Assembly: GCA_031546715.1 (NCBI GenBank)
Contig: JAVBKA010000070.1
Coordinates: forward strand, 1 to 20,660
DNA from: JAVBKA01 sp031546715
GTDB taxonomy: Bacteria; Bacillota; Clostridia; Oscillospirales; UBA929
Direction: 5' to 3'
DNA: 20,660 bases
The translations under genes were made by a program, and so were the position numbers. Under the pieces are notes generated by a model, which had not been told where the DNA came from, ran no database searches, and saw only the letters and a list, made by a program, of their open reading frames with translations. Every line of letters starts with the position of its first letter. The first letter of the stretch is position 1. Below, in pieces: positions 1 to 6,783 of this stretch.

Positions 1-44
1 TATAAACACCGTATGCTTGTAAAAGTGCTTAAATCTAAGGATTT

Positions 45-1403
45 CTATATAGTTTGTCTTTGTAGCAACACTATAGTCTCTACATGCCCCGTCCTAGGAA
101 ACATATCCGCCACAGTCAACCGCACTACGCTATACCCTCCACCGCAAAACAATCGCACATCCCGCGCCAGGGTTGCGGGGTCGCAGCTTATATACACTAC
201 GCGCTGAGGTGTCAGCTTCAATACTGTTTCAACGGCTTCGGGGGATAGCCCTTTTCTCGGCGGGTCTACAAACACCACTTCTGGGTGTACACCCTTGTAC
301 ATTGCGGCGTCGCCGCAGTGGAAGGAGACGTTGGAAACGCCGTGTTTCTCCGCGGCTGCTTTTGCGTCGGCTATTGCCTCGGGGACTACCTCAACTCCAA
401 TTATTTTACTGTCAGGGCGCATAGCACCAACGCATAGAGTGAGTGTTCCTGCGCCGCAGTACAAGTCCAGCGCGGTGGAAAAGCTGCCTGCGTATTCGAT
501 AGCTCGCTCATATACTTTCTGGGCAATTGGTTTATTTATTTGATAAAAGCTCATGGGGGAGATTTCAAAGCTCAGTTCCGCACTGCCCACTCGCAAAACG
601 TCCTCAACGGTGCCCTTGCCCCACAAAACTGTCTGATTACCTGACAGTATAACGTTTCCAGTGGTTTCGTTTCTATCCCAAACAATGCCGACTAAGTCCG
701 CAACCTCACGGCGCAGAATATCAATCAGAGATTGTACATTTTTGTCAGGTTTAGCAGAGGATATGACACATGCCAGCACGCCGCCTTCGCCGTTTCGGGC
801 GAAAATATGCCTTATATGACGGCAGTTAGTAAGCTGAACCCACTCCCGAACCCCTCGCATTAAGCCGTTAGCGGAGGTTTTTTGAAGCAGACAGGTATCG
901 ATGGGGATAATATCATGGCTGCGCTCACGATAAAATCCTGTTACCGCCTTACCTTCCGAGAATCCCACTGGAAAAGCCGCTTTGTTTCGATAATTGTGGA
1001 CAGATAATGGTTCTGCTATCATTTCGTCAATGGTAACGTCGCTTAAAAAGTCTGCGCCTGCTATACGGTTAAAGGCTTGGATTACTCTGTCTGATTTCTG
1101 CCAAAGCTCCTCCTGATAGGTCATGTGCTGAAAGTCGCACCCTCCACACATGGGAAACGCTGGACAGGGGGAGGGGATTCTATATGGAGATGGGGTTATG
1201 AGCTTCGCAATTTTCGCATATCCGATATTGCCGCTTAGCTTTAAGACGAGAAACTCCGCCTTGTCGCCGCGAACCCCTCCGCGCACAAAAAAGACTCGAC
1301 CATTCGAGCCTTTTTCTGTATCGCCGTCAAATCTGGTGACACCCATGCCGTCATGGGTGTAGCCGGTGATTTCGCCGGTAAAAACTGAGTTTTTATCTAT
1401 CAT
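45..1403 (-). CDS. rlmD: 23S rRNA (uracil-C5)-methyltransferase, RlmD/RlmCD (TrmA superfamily)
   Basis: Predicted to methylate C5 of a uracil in 23S rRNA (U1939 in E. coli RlmD; the Bacillus enzyme RlmCD also does U747) using S-adenosylmethionine in the cytoplasm. The 452 aa match the family's usual length. In order I see an N-terminal TRAM-like beta-barrel (about 1-70), a probable 4Fe-4S ligand set C80, C86, C89 and C171, the SAM-binding motif DLYCGAGT (313-320), DPPRKG (380-385), the nucleophile loop SCDPA with Cys407, and the C-terminal HVE motif with Glu442. The ATG start overlaps the stop of the upstream lipoprotein gene as ATGA, so the two are probably translationally coupled. It is the last visible gene of the minus-strand unit. 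I cannot tell the one-site from the two-site enzyme, so the exact target base is inference from family. Confidence 0.93.
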   Translation of the reverse strand: MIDKNSVFTGEITGYTHDGMGVTRFDGDTEKGSNGRVFFVRGGVRGDKAEFLVLKLSGNIGYAKIAKLITPSPYRIPSPCPAFPMCGGCDFQHMTYQEELWQKSDRVIQAFNRIAGADFLSDVTIDEMIAEPLSVHNYRNKAAFPVGFSEGKAVTGFYRERSHDIIPIDTCLLQKTSANGLMRGVREWVQLTNCRHIRHIFARNGEGGVLACVISSAKPDKNVQSLIDILRREVADLVGIVWDRNETTGNVILSGNQTVLWGKGTVEDVLRVGSAELSFEISPMSFYQINKPIAQKVYERAIEYAGSFSTALDLYCGAGTLTLCVGAMRPDSKIIGVEVVPEAIADAKAAAEKHGVSNVSFHCGDAAMYKGVHPEVVFVDPPRKGLSPEAVETVLKLTPQRVVYISCDPATLARDVRLFCGGGYSVVRLTVADMFPRTGHVETIVLLQRQTI

Positions 1404-2263
1404 GGTAGCTTAAAAACGGAGTCAATTTTATCCCATGTAACCAAAACTCTTATTGGACCGATTGAATACGGAGCTAGTGAAAATTCGTCATAATAAAGGG
1501 TAATGCCAAGAGGGGTTACACAAAAGGCGTTGAAGGGGAAAAGCTCCTCGGCTGAGGTAAGAGCGTCATCATAAAAATCCTCTTTGCGCTCGTTTATATA
1601 CTCCTTAACAACCCCTAACAGCACTGGGAAATAGTCTTCACGAGGGACAGTGAAGAAATCGTCCAAGGTAAGGTATTTACCGTCTAACAGGCGAAAATTC
1701 TCGCAAAAAAGAGCTGTTTCAGGGTGAATACCGCCATAGTCAACACTTTTTTGACGCATTAGGCTTACAAACCCACCTGCATTACATTCAATAGAGAAAT
1801 CCATACCTACAGAAACAGATTGACCGTCCTCTTTAGCCTGTTTGCTGAGGTTTTCACAGTCCTTCTTAAAATCTGTAAGGAAATTGGAATAGTAGCTTTC
1901 CATTTCGCCCTTGGCTTCGGTAAACTTAGGAACTCTAATGCTGGCGTCAAGGATTTGGTCTGAGCCGCTGGTATAGGTGTTTGTCCAAGACGTTTCAGAA
2001 ATTGAAATTGGGTTTGGGTCCCATTGCTTCATAGATGGTGACGGCGAAATTGTCGGAACATCAGAAGCGGATGGATTATTACCGCTAACGGTTGGCTCGA
2101 CACTGCCTGACGGTGTCATACTGACCGAGGAGGAGGGGCTTTCCGTCTGGGTATCGCTGGGAGATACTAAGCCTGAGGGTGATGGGCTTTTGGTACAGGA
2201 CACAAGTATAAACAACGCTGTAACCGCTATAACAACTAAGAATGCACCTCTAAATTTTTTCAA
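1400..2263 (-). CDS. Lipoprotein with RsiV-like (DUF4163/DUF3298) domain
   Basis: A 287 aa predicted surface lipoprotein. A positively charged N terminus and hydrophobic core end in the lipobox LVSC, which makes Cys23 the lipidated residue. A Ser/Pro/Thr-rich linker (about 24-82) follows, as expected for a spacer through the cell wall. The rest (about 85-287) resembles the DUF4163-DUF3298 pair of the Bacillus anti-sigma factor RsiV: the segment GGIHPETALF, then an acidic LDDFF stretch, and near the end YYDEFSLAPYSIGPIRV. RsiV uses this domain to bind lysozyme, but here there is no cytoplasmic anti-sigma segment and no sigma factor next door, so the ligand is unknown. The TTG start is chosen because AAGGAG stands 8 bases before it and the signal peptide starts there. 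It overlaps the end of hisJ by 14 bases. Confidence 0.8.
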   Translation of the reverse strand: MKKFRGAFLVVIAVTALFILVSCTKSPSPSGLVSPSDTQTESPSSSVSMTPSGSVEPTVSGNNPSASDVPTISPSPSMKQWDPNPISISETSWTNTYTSGSDQILDASIRVPKFTEAKGEMESYYSNFLTDFKKDCENLSKQAKEDGQSVSVGMDFSIECNAGGFVSLMRQKSVDYGGIHPETALFCENFRLLDGKYLTLDDFFTVPREDYFPVLLGVVKEYINERKEDFYDDALTSAEELFPFNAFCVTPLGITLYYDEFSLAPYSIGPIRVLVTWDKIDSVFKLP

Positions 2264-3041
2264 AGCTGACTCTCCTTCCGTTAAACCTGCTTACGGCAGA
2301 AAATCCGACCTGTTTCAACAGTTCAAAGCCGCTGGAAATGCTTTTTCCAACTGTTTCAAAGGTGTGAGCGTCCGTGCCGACTGTAATGATTTCCCCGCCG
2401 CACTCCTTGTACCATTTGAGCTGTTCAAGGGCTGGCATTGTGTTTTTCCATGCCGTATTCAGTCCTGATACGTTTAATTCTATGCCCTTGCCGAGACTGA
2501 TAAGCTTTCTAAAAATTGCCCTGATATGTTCTTCATATGTCGCAATGTCTATTTTCAGTCCTTCACGACCGCACATATACCTCAATGGGTAGGTTAAATG
2601 ACCTAAAACGTCAAACTCTGTTTCGGTAAACGACAAAAGCTCTTCCCAATATTTTTCAAGAAGCTTATGCGCTTCGGTTTCGTCAGTGTACTTCATGTAA
2701 AAAAAGTCCTGCTCACCCTTCATAATATGCAACGAGCCGATAATAAAGTCAAAACGGTGCTTTGAAAGGATTTCTCTATAATTTTCGGGATTTTGACAGG
2801 ATTCGCCTGCTTCGATGCCGAACAACAAGGAAATCCCCTTCACCTGCTCTTTTGCTGACTGGTAGGCGTTATAACAGCCCTCAATGTCAAGCACGGCGGA
2901 CTTTCCGCTAACAAAATCACAGTGGTCGGTGAAGCAAAGCTCTGAAATACCCCGCTCCCTTGCGGCTTCTGCCATTTGTACCAGAGTATGCGTTCCGTCA
3001 AAGGAAAATTTGGTATGAGTATGATAGTCTAAAAGAAACAT
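2250..3041 (-). CDS. hisJ: Histidinol-phosphatase, HisJ family (PHP domain)
   Basis: Predicted metal-dependent phosphatase that converts L-histidinol phosphate to L-histidinol, the next-to-last step of histidine synthesis. At 263 aa it has the normal HisJ length and is a single PHP domain. The expected metal ligands are visible: HTH with His7 and His9, TDH with Asp39 and His40, Glu77 in GIEAG, His105 in IGSLH, His148 in GHLTYP, and Asp224/His226 in GTDAH. The ATG start is preceded by AAAGGA at a good distance. No other his gene is in the window, so the role rests on family resemblance; PHP proteins of this size can act on other sugar or polyol phosphates. The 3' end runs 14 bases into the lipoprotein gene. 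It lies downstream of a repeat element that separates it from the glycosyltransferase gene. Confidence 0.85.
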   Translation of the reverse strand: MFLLDYHTHTKFSFDGTHTLVQMAEAARERGISELCFTDHCDFVSGKSAVLDIEGCYNAYQSAKEQVKGISLLFGIEAGESCQNPENYREILSKHRFDFIIGSLHIMKGEQDFFYMKYTDETEAHKLLEKYWEELLSFTETEFDVLGHLTYPLRYMCGREGLKIDIATYEEHIRAIFRKLISLGKGIELNVSGLNTAWKNTMPALEQLKWYKECGGEIITVGTDAHTFETVGKSISSGFELLKQVGFSAVSRFNGRRVSFEKI

Positions 3042-3110
3042 ATGTCATCCTTTATGTAGCCACAATTTTAGGGCTTCTCATTATCACGCTCCCTTAACCC
3101 TGTCGCTCCT

Positions 3111-3146
3111 GCACCCAGCAATGCCGTGGAAGGCCTTGCTGAGTGC
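3111..3146. repeat. Imperfect hairpin, part of an intergenic palindromic element
   Basis: GCAC-C-CAGCAA-T-GCC, loop GTGGAA, GGC-C-TTGCTG-A-GTGC. This gives 13 base pairs with two single mismatches. It sits between the glycosyltransferase and hisJ genes, beside the tandem palindrome at 3158-3215. Neither strand has a T-run after it, so it does not look like an intrinsic terminator. Confidence 0.6.
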
Positions 3147-3157
3147 CTGCGCTTTTC

Positions 3158-3215
3158 GTGAAAATATGCAAGCATACTCATATGCAAGCATACTCATACG
3201 CAAGCATATTTTCAC
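3158..3215. repeat. Tandem 16-bp repeat framed by a perfect 12-bp inverted repeat
   Basis: Two identical 16-base units TATGCAAGCATACTCA (3165-3180 and 3181-3196) are followed by a third, altered copy starting TACGCAAGCATA (3197). Each unit is itself a hyphenated palindrome, TATGC-AA-GCATA. The whole block is bounded by GTGAAAATATGC (3158-3169) and its exact reverse complement GCATATTTTCAC (3204-3215). A further pair, TTAACCC (3094-3100) and GGGTTAA (3220-3226), may mark the outer limits of a larger element that also holds the hairpin at 3111-3146. There is no coding frame of note and no T-run. Possible readings are an interspersed repeat of the REP/BIME kind, a transcript-stabilising or processing structure, or a protein-binding array. 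Confidence 0.75.
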
Positions 3216-3238
3216 TACCGGGTTAATCCGCGCTTACT

Positions 3239-5278
3239 TTAATATATTGGCCAAGTTTCAAACCAACGAAGAATATGCTTTGGATACCATTCGATAACAG
3301 GATATCCAGACAGAACAGGCCAGAACATAATAAATAGTAGCATGGCGATAGCTGTGAAAATTATTATGTGTTTTTTAAACTCAGCAGACCGTCCATGTGC
3401 CTCCCCGCGTTCAAGGAAGGTGTCGAAAACAAAGCCTATTGCAAGGCATAGGAAAATCACAGAGGGGAAATAGTGATAAGAGAAGGTAATGCGGGAGATT
3501 GCAAACCAAGGTACCAGCTGAGATAAGAAGCCCACGAAAATAAACAGTGCGATATGAGCCTTTCTGTAGAAAAACATTCCGACACAGCTCAGCATGGCAA
3601 GAAGTCCCGCCCAAGCGACTAACGGACTTGTAAAGGTGGAGTTTGTGGACATCATATTGTCAAAGCCGCTGGAATAATAGTACACAGGTCGAATGTCGAA
3701 AAGCCACTGATACCACCGTGAGGAGAAGGAGTGAGTTGAGCCGACAACGCTCTTAGCGTGATAGTTATACATACTGCCTTGATTTCCGTAAAACTCTTTC
3801 CACAACGAGCTAAAGGTAAGCTCACTACCATTGCCGGTTACGTATGGAATATAGGTGATTACATATATGATGCCTGGCACTATAATAAATGTAATCAGAG
3901 ACAGCAATAGGGTTTTGAATAAGAACATACCGAAGGCGTAATGCGGCTTTTTGTCCTCTTTCAATGCCGCAGTATGTTTCGCTCTGAGAACCAGATAAAG
4001 AACATACATTGCCAGCAGACCAAAGCCTGCATATGCGCAGTTCCACTTTGTTGCAAAGCCTAGACCAAAGGACAGACCTGTCATTGCCAGAGAGAAAGCG
4101 GTGTCCTTAAATCGGGCTTCATAGCCGGAGGTGATGTAGCGGAACATAAATAGGTACATTAATATTACGAAGAAAACGGCGTATACGTCAATGGTGGAAA
4201 TGCGGGTCTGGACAAAGTGCATAAAGTCAAAGGCAAAAATCAAGGTTGTGCATACTGCGACAATTGTTTTGCCGAACATGTTTTTAACCAGCAAATAGAA
4301 GAACGGCAGCATTAAAATGCCGAAAAGCGCAGGGAAAAAGCGGTAGCCAAAAGGCGTCATGCCGAACATATCTATGCCGACGGCGGTAATCAGCTTACCT
4401 AACGGAGGGTGGGTGGTTTCGTAGGGCACTCTAACGCCCCAGCGAGAACGCGGTTCTGCTCCGTCAATAAACTGCTTAGCGGTATAGGCGTGATATATCT
4501 CGTCAAAAATCGTTGAGTTCATAATGGAGCGTCGAACAGGCACAAGCGCTGCTTCATCAAACAGTCCAAGTACTTCGGGGTTGACAGGGAGCATGTCCGA
4601 CACAGAAAGTGGAGTGGTGGTGTATTTCATGGTCTGGGGGTCAATAATCGCCTTTCCGCCGTCAACACTCTTGAAAAGCCTTAGCTCCAATAGTTGCATG
4701 GGGAGCTGTAAGGGTGTAATGCGGATGTATTTAGTGGGCAGACTTTCCTTCTCAAGCTCGGCGTTTACCCATCTGAAGGTGTTTGAGTATGAATGAGTCA
4801 TATAGGTCTGCTTGCGCCATGAAACGCCGTCCTCAGAAAACTCCAGCGTATAGCCGTCAACCTTCTTTTCCTCGCCGGCTGAATCCTTAACCTTTTTCTC
4901 CGACCATCCAAGTCCGGGGAAATAAAACATTTCAGCAATATTAGTCGGCTCACTAAGCTCAAGGGTAATTGAGCTTTTTTCAGAGTTGAATATCAACGGA
5001 CTTTGGGGTGCCTTGGTGTCGCCTAGATAGATAAACTGAATGACTGCATAGACAAGAGTGATAATAATCAGCGGGGCAATGTCTTTTTTCTCAAAGGGAT
5101 AGCGTTTTAGGATAAATGGCTTAGAACCCTGACTATGCATCGGTATCCACTCAAGTGTACCCTTTTCAGGCAGTTGCGCCTTCCAATATCTTATAAAAAA
5201 TAAAATAATGTATGAAACAAGGGCAATAGGAAAAATGTATACTATATAGCTATCCAGAAATTGCAGCACCTTTTCCAT
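3239..5278 (-). CDS. PMT/GT39-family membrane glycosyltransferase with discoidin-like insert
   Basis: A 679 aa multipass membrane protein of the protein O-mannosyltransferase superfamily (GT-C fold), which moves a sugar from a polyprenyl-phosphate carrier to an acceptor on the outer face of the membrane. Two hydrophobic segments (about 11-30 and 68-86) come first. The stretch 98-203 then looks soluble and resembles an F5/8-type C (discoidin) fold, with TLEFSEDGVSW, KYIRITPL and LLELRLF. Next come the catalytic-loop signatures FDEIYH (Asp259/Glu260) and THPPLGK (289-295), then many transmembrane helices to the C terminus. The ATG is preceded by TAGGTGAC, and this Shine-Dalgarno overlaps the stop codon of dnaJ, 7 bases away, so the two are co-transcribed. 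Sugar and acceptor cannot be read from sequence; protein O-glycosylation or wall-polymer decoration are both possible. Confidence 0.85.
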   Translation of the reverse strand: MEKVLQFLDSYIVYIFPIALVSYIILFFIRYWKAQLPEKGTLEWIPMHSQGSKPFILKRYPFEKKDIAPLIIITLVYAVIQFIYLGDTKAPQSPLIFNSEKSSITLELSEPTNIAEMFYFPGLGWSEKKVKDSAGEEKKVDGYTLEFSEDGVSWRKQTYMTHSYSNTFRWVNAELEKESLPTKYIRITPLQLPMQLLELRLFKSVDGGKAIIDPQTMKYTTTPLSVSDMLPVNPEVLGLFDEAALVPVRRSIMNSTIFDEIYHAYTAKQFIDGAEPRSRWGVRVPYETTHPPLGKLITAVGIDMFGMTPFGYRFFPALFGILMLPFFYLLVKNMFGKTIVAVCTTLIFAFDFMHFVQTRISTIDVYAVFFVILMYLFMFRYITSGYEARFKDTAFSLAMTGLSFGLGFATKWNCAYAGFGLLAMYVLYLVLRAKHTAALKEDKKPHYAFGMFLFKTLLLSLITFIIVPGIIYVITYIPYVTGNGSELTFSSLWKEFYGNQGSMYNYHAKSVVGSTHSFSSRWYQWLFDIRPVYYYSSGFDNMMSTNSTFTSPLVAWAGLLAMLSCVGMFFYRKAHIALFIFVGFLSQLVPWFAISRITFSYHYFPSVIFLCLAIGFVFDTFLERGEAHGRSAEFKKHIIIFTAIAMLLFIMFWPVLSGYPVIEWYPKHILRWFETWPIY

Positions 5279-5285
5279 TAGTCAC

Positions 5286-6404
5286 CTACTTTCGCTTTTC
5301 AAAAAATCCTTTTGGCTTGGTTTTTTCGTCGAGAGATTCTGCAAATTGCTCTAAAATCTCTTTTTGCCGTTTAGTCAGACCCTTGGGAACGTCAACTGTA
5401 ATGTGAATAAACTGGTCGCCTCTTTGCTTGCTGTTAAGTGCGGGTATACCCTTGCCCTTAATGCGGAAAACTGTGCCGGGCTGTGTGCCTTCGGGGACGG
5501 TGTACTTAATTCGTCCGTCAAGAGTGGGAACTTCTAACTCTGCGCCTAATGCCGCCTGAGCAAAGGAAATAGTACAGTCGCTGTGAACGCTTGTACCTTC
5601 GCGGACAAATAGCGGATGAGGGCGGACGGAAACCGTCACCAACAGGTCGCCCGCAGGGCCGCCGTTTTGACCGACACTGCCTTGACCTCTGAGTGATACC
5701 GTCTGCGAATCGTCGATTCCAGCGGGAACTTTAACAGTTATGCCCACCTTGTTTCGGTTAATTCCTGTGCCCTTACACACAGAGCATGGGTTTTTAATGG
5801 TTTTACCCCGCCCACTGCACTTAGCACAAGCACCTGTTGAGGAGAACATTCCCAGCGGTGTGCGGGTTTGGGTTCTAACCTGACCCTTGCCGCCGCAGTC
5901 TCGGCAGATTTCAACGTCTGCGGAGCTTTCAGCACCCTTGCCGGAGCATTTATCGCAGCTTTCGGTTCTATTAATCAAAAGCTCCTTTTCACAGCCAAAG
6001 GCAGCTTCCTCAAAGGATAATATTAATGTAGTGCGAATATTTTCGCCCTTGCGGGGCGCACTTGCTGAGCTGCTGCCGCCAAAGCCGCCGCCGCCGAAAA
6101 AGCTTTCAAATATGCTACCAAGGTCAACTCCGCCGTCAAACCCGCCGCCAAAGCCACCCTGACCAAAGTTAGGGTCAACACCTGCGTGACCGTATTGGTC
6201 GTATCTGACCTTTTTGTCAGAGTCAGACAAAACTTCGTAGGCTTCGTTAGCCTCTTTAAAGCGTTTTTCCGCGTTTTTATCACCAGGATTAAGGTCTGGA
6301 TGGCATTCCTTAGCAAGCTTTCTATAAGCCTTCTTTAGCTCATCGTCACTGGCGCTCTTGGGAACGCCAAGTATCTCGTAATAATCTCTTTTGGTCTCCG
6401 CCAT
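5286..6404 (-). CDS. dnaJ: Molecular chaperone DnaJ (Hsp40, type I)
   Basis: Cytoplasmic co-chaperone that binds unfolded protein and stimulates the ATPase of DnaK. The 372 aa show the complete type I layout: J domain (about 5-70) with the HPD motif at 35-37, a Gly/Phe-rich linker (about 80-112), four CxxCxGxG zinc modules with cysteine pairs 150/153, 167/170, 193/196 and 207/210, and a C-terminal substrate-binding region. The frame is open from a GTG at 6419, but I choose the internal ATG at 6404. GGAGG lies 8 bases before it, and the resulting N terminus (MAETKRDYYEILGV) is the family standard. It leads the minus-strand unit; hrcA, grpE and dnaK, its usual neighbours in Firmicutes, are not in the window, and no CIRCE repeat (TTAGCACTC) is found upstream. 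Confidence 0.96.
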   Translation of the reverse strand: MAETKRDYYEILGVPKSASDDELKKAYRKLAKECHPDLNPGDKNAEKRFKEANEAYEVLSDSDKKVRYDQYGHAGVDPNFGQGGFGGGFDGGVDLGSIFESFFGGGGFGGSSSASAPRKGENIRTTLILSFEEAAFGCEKELLINRTESCDKCSGKGAESSADVEICRDCGGKGQVRTQTRTPLGMFSSTGACAKCSGRGKTIKNPCSVCKGTGINRNKVGITVKVPAGIDDSQTVSLRGQGSVGQNGGPAGDLLVTVSVRPHPLFVREGTSVHSDCTISFAQAALGAELEVPTLDGRIKYTVPEGTQPGTVFRIKGKGIPALNSKQRGDQFIHITVDVPKGLTKRQKEILEQFAESLDEKTKPKGFFEKRK

Positions 6405-6515
6405 TATATCTGCCTCCACTGCGTTTATGTTATAAATATGTCTAGTAAAGCTTACCTCGCTTGACTAAGAAAAACAGTAAGTATACATTAATCTTCGATA
6501 CTCCTGTAAATCCGT

Positions 6516-6544
6516 ATTTTAACATAGGGTAAAATACATTGCAA
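6516..6544 (-). promoter_or_regulatory. Sigma-A promoter for the dnaJ unit, with extended -10
   Basis: On the minus strand, TTGCAA (6544-6539) and TAAAAT (6521-6516) are 17 bases apart, and a TGn extension stands directly before the -10 box. The predicted start near 6509 gives a leader of about 105 bases before the dnaJ ATG. No CIRCE operator overlaps it. Confidence 0.6.
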
Positions 6545-6591
6545 GGGTTTTGCCTTTATCTGTGTCTGATATGAGCTGAAAATGGGCAAAG

Positions 6592-6609
6592 ATTCATAGA
6601 ATATTCATA
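6592..6609. repeat. Direct repeat ATTCATA, 11-bp period
   Basis: ATTCATA occurs at 6592-6598 and 6603-6609, one helical turn apart, with a weaker copy AATCATA at 6610-6616. It lies between the divergent promoters, where a regulator such as a response regulator or ArgR could bind. ATTCA is also the half-site of the bacterial ARG box. Function is inference. Confidence 0.35.
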
Positions 6610-6645
6610 AATCATAAGCTGTTTAACCAGATTTTGCGAAAATAA

Positions 6646-6674
6646 TTAAGGACACTCGCAATATATAATATAAT
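6646..6674 (+). promoter_or_regulatory. Candidate distal promoter of the sensor kinase gene
   Basis: A perfect TATAAT (6669-6674) with TTAAGG 17 bases upstream (6646-6651). The -35 match is weak (3 of 6). A second overlapping TATAAT starts at 6664. Confidence 0.4.
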
Positions 6675-6698
6675 AGTAACAAAAAATTGCTATAGGGC

Positions 6699-6727
6699 TT
6701 GCAGAATAATCAAATGCGCTATATACT
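6699..6727 (+). promoter_or_regulatory. Candidate proximal promoter of the sensor kinase gene
   Basis: TTGCAG (6699-6704), a 17-base spacer, then TATACT (6722-6727). Transcription would start near 6734, about 50 bases before the TTG start codon. Confidence 0.5.
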
Positions 6728-6783
6728 ATCGTTGTATGGGTAGAGAATTAGAAAACAATGACGCTAGATAGGGAGACATTTAT

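Larger units (their letters stand above)
6405..6783. other. Divergent intergenic region between dnaJ and the sensor kinase
   Basis: These 379 bases hold no convincing gene. They contain one minus-strand promoter for dnaJ (6516-6544), two plus-strand promoter candidates for the kinase (6646-6674 and 6699-6727), and an ATTCATA direct repeat between them (6592-6609). No tRNA, riboswitch-like fold, T-box sequence or intrinsic terminator was recognised. Confidence 0.7.

Noticed and set aside
31..44. Small hairpin AAATC-TAAG-GATTT after rlmD as a terminator
   Set aside because: Only 5 pairs, all but one A:T, and no T-run on the minus strand after it.
1977..2468. 163-codon plus-strand frame across the lipoprotein and hisJ
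   Set aside because: Antisense to two supported genes that overlap and have good starts; no own ribosome site.
3165..3214. CRISPR-like repeats
   Set aside because: The units are adjacent with no spacers, there are only three, and no cas gene is present.
6023..6316. 97-codon minus-strand frame within dnaJ
   Set aside because: Alternate frame of the Gly/Phe-rich region; the in-frame DnaJ is complete with all motifs.
6405..6783. CIRCE operator (TTAGCACTC-N9-GAGTGCTAA) before dnaJ
   Set aside because: Neither half is present in the region; the GACACTCGC near 6651 matches only by a few bases and has no partner.
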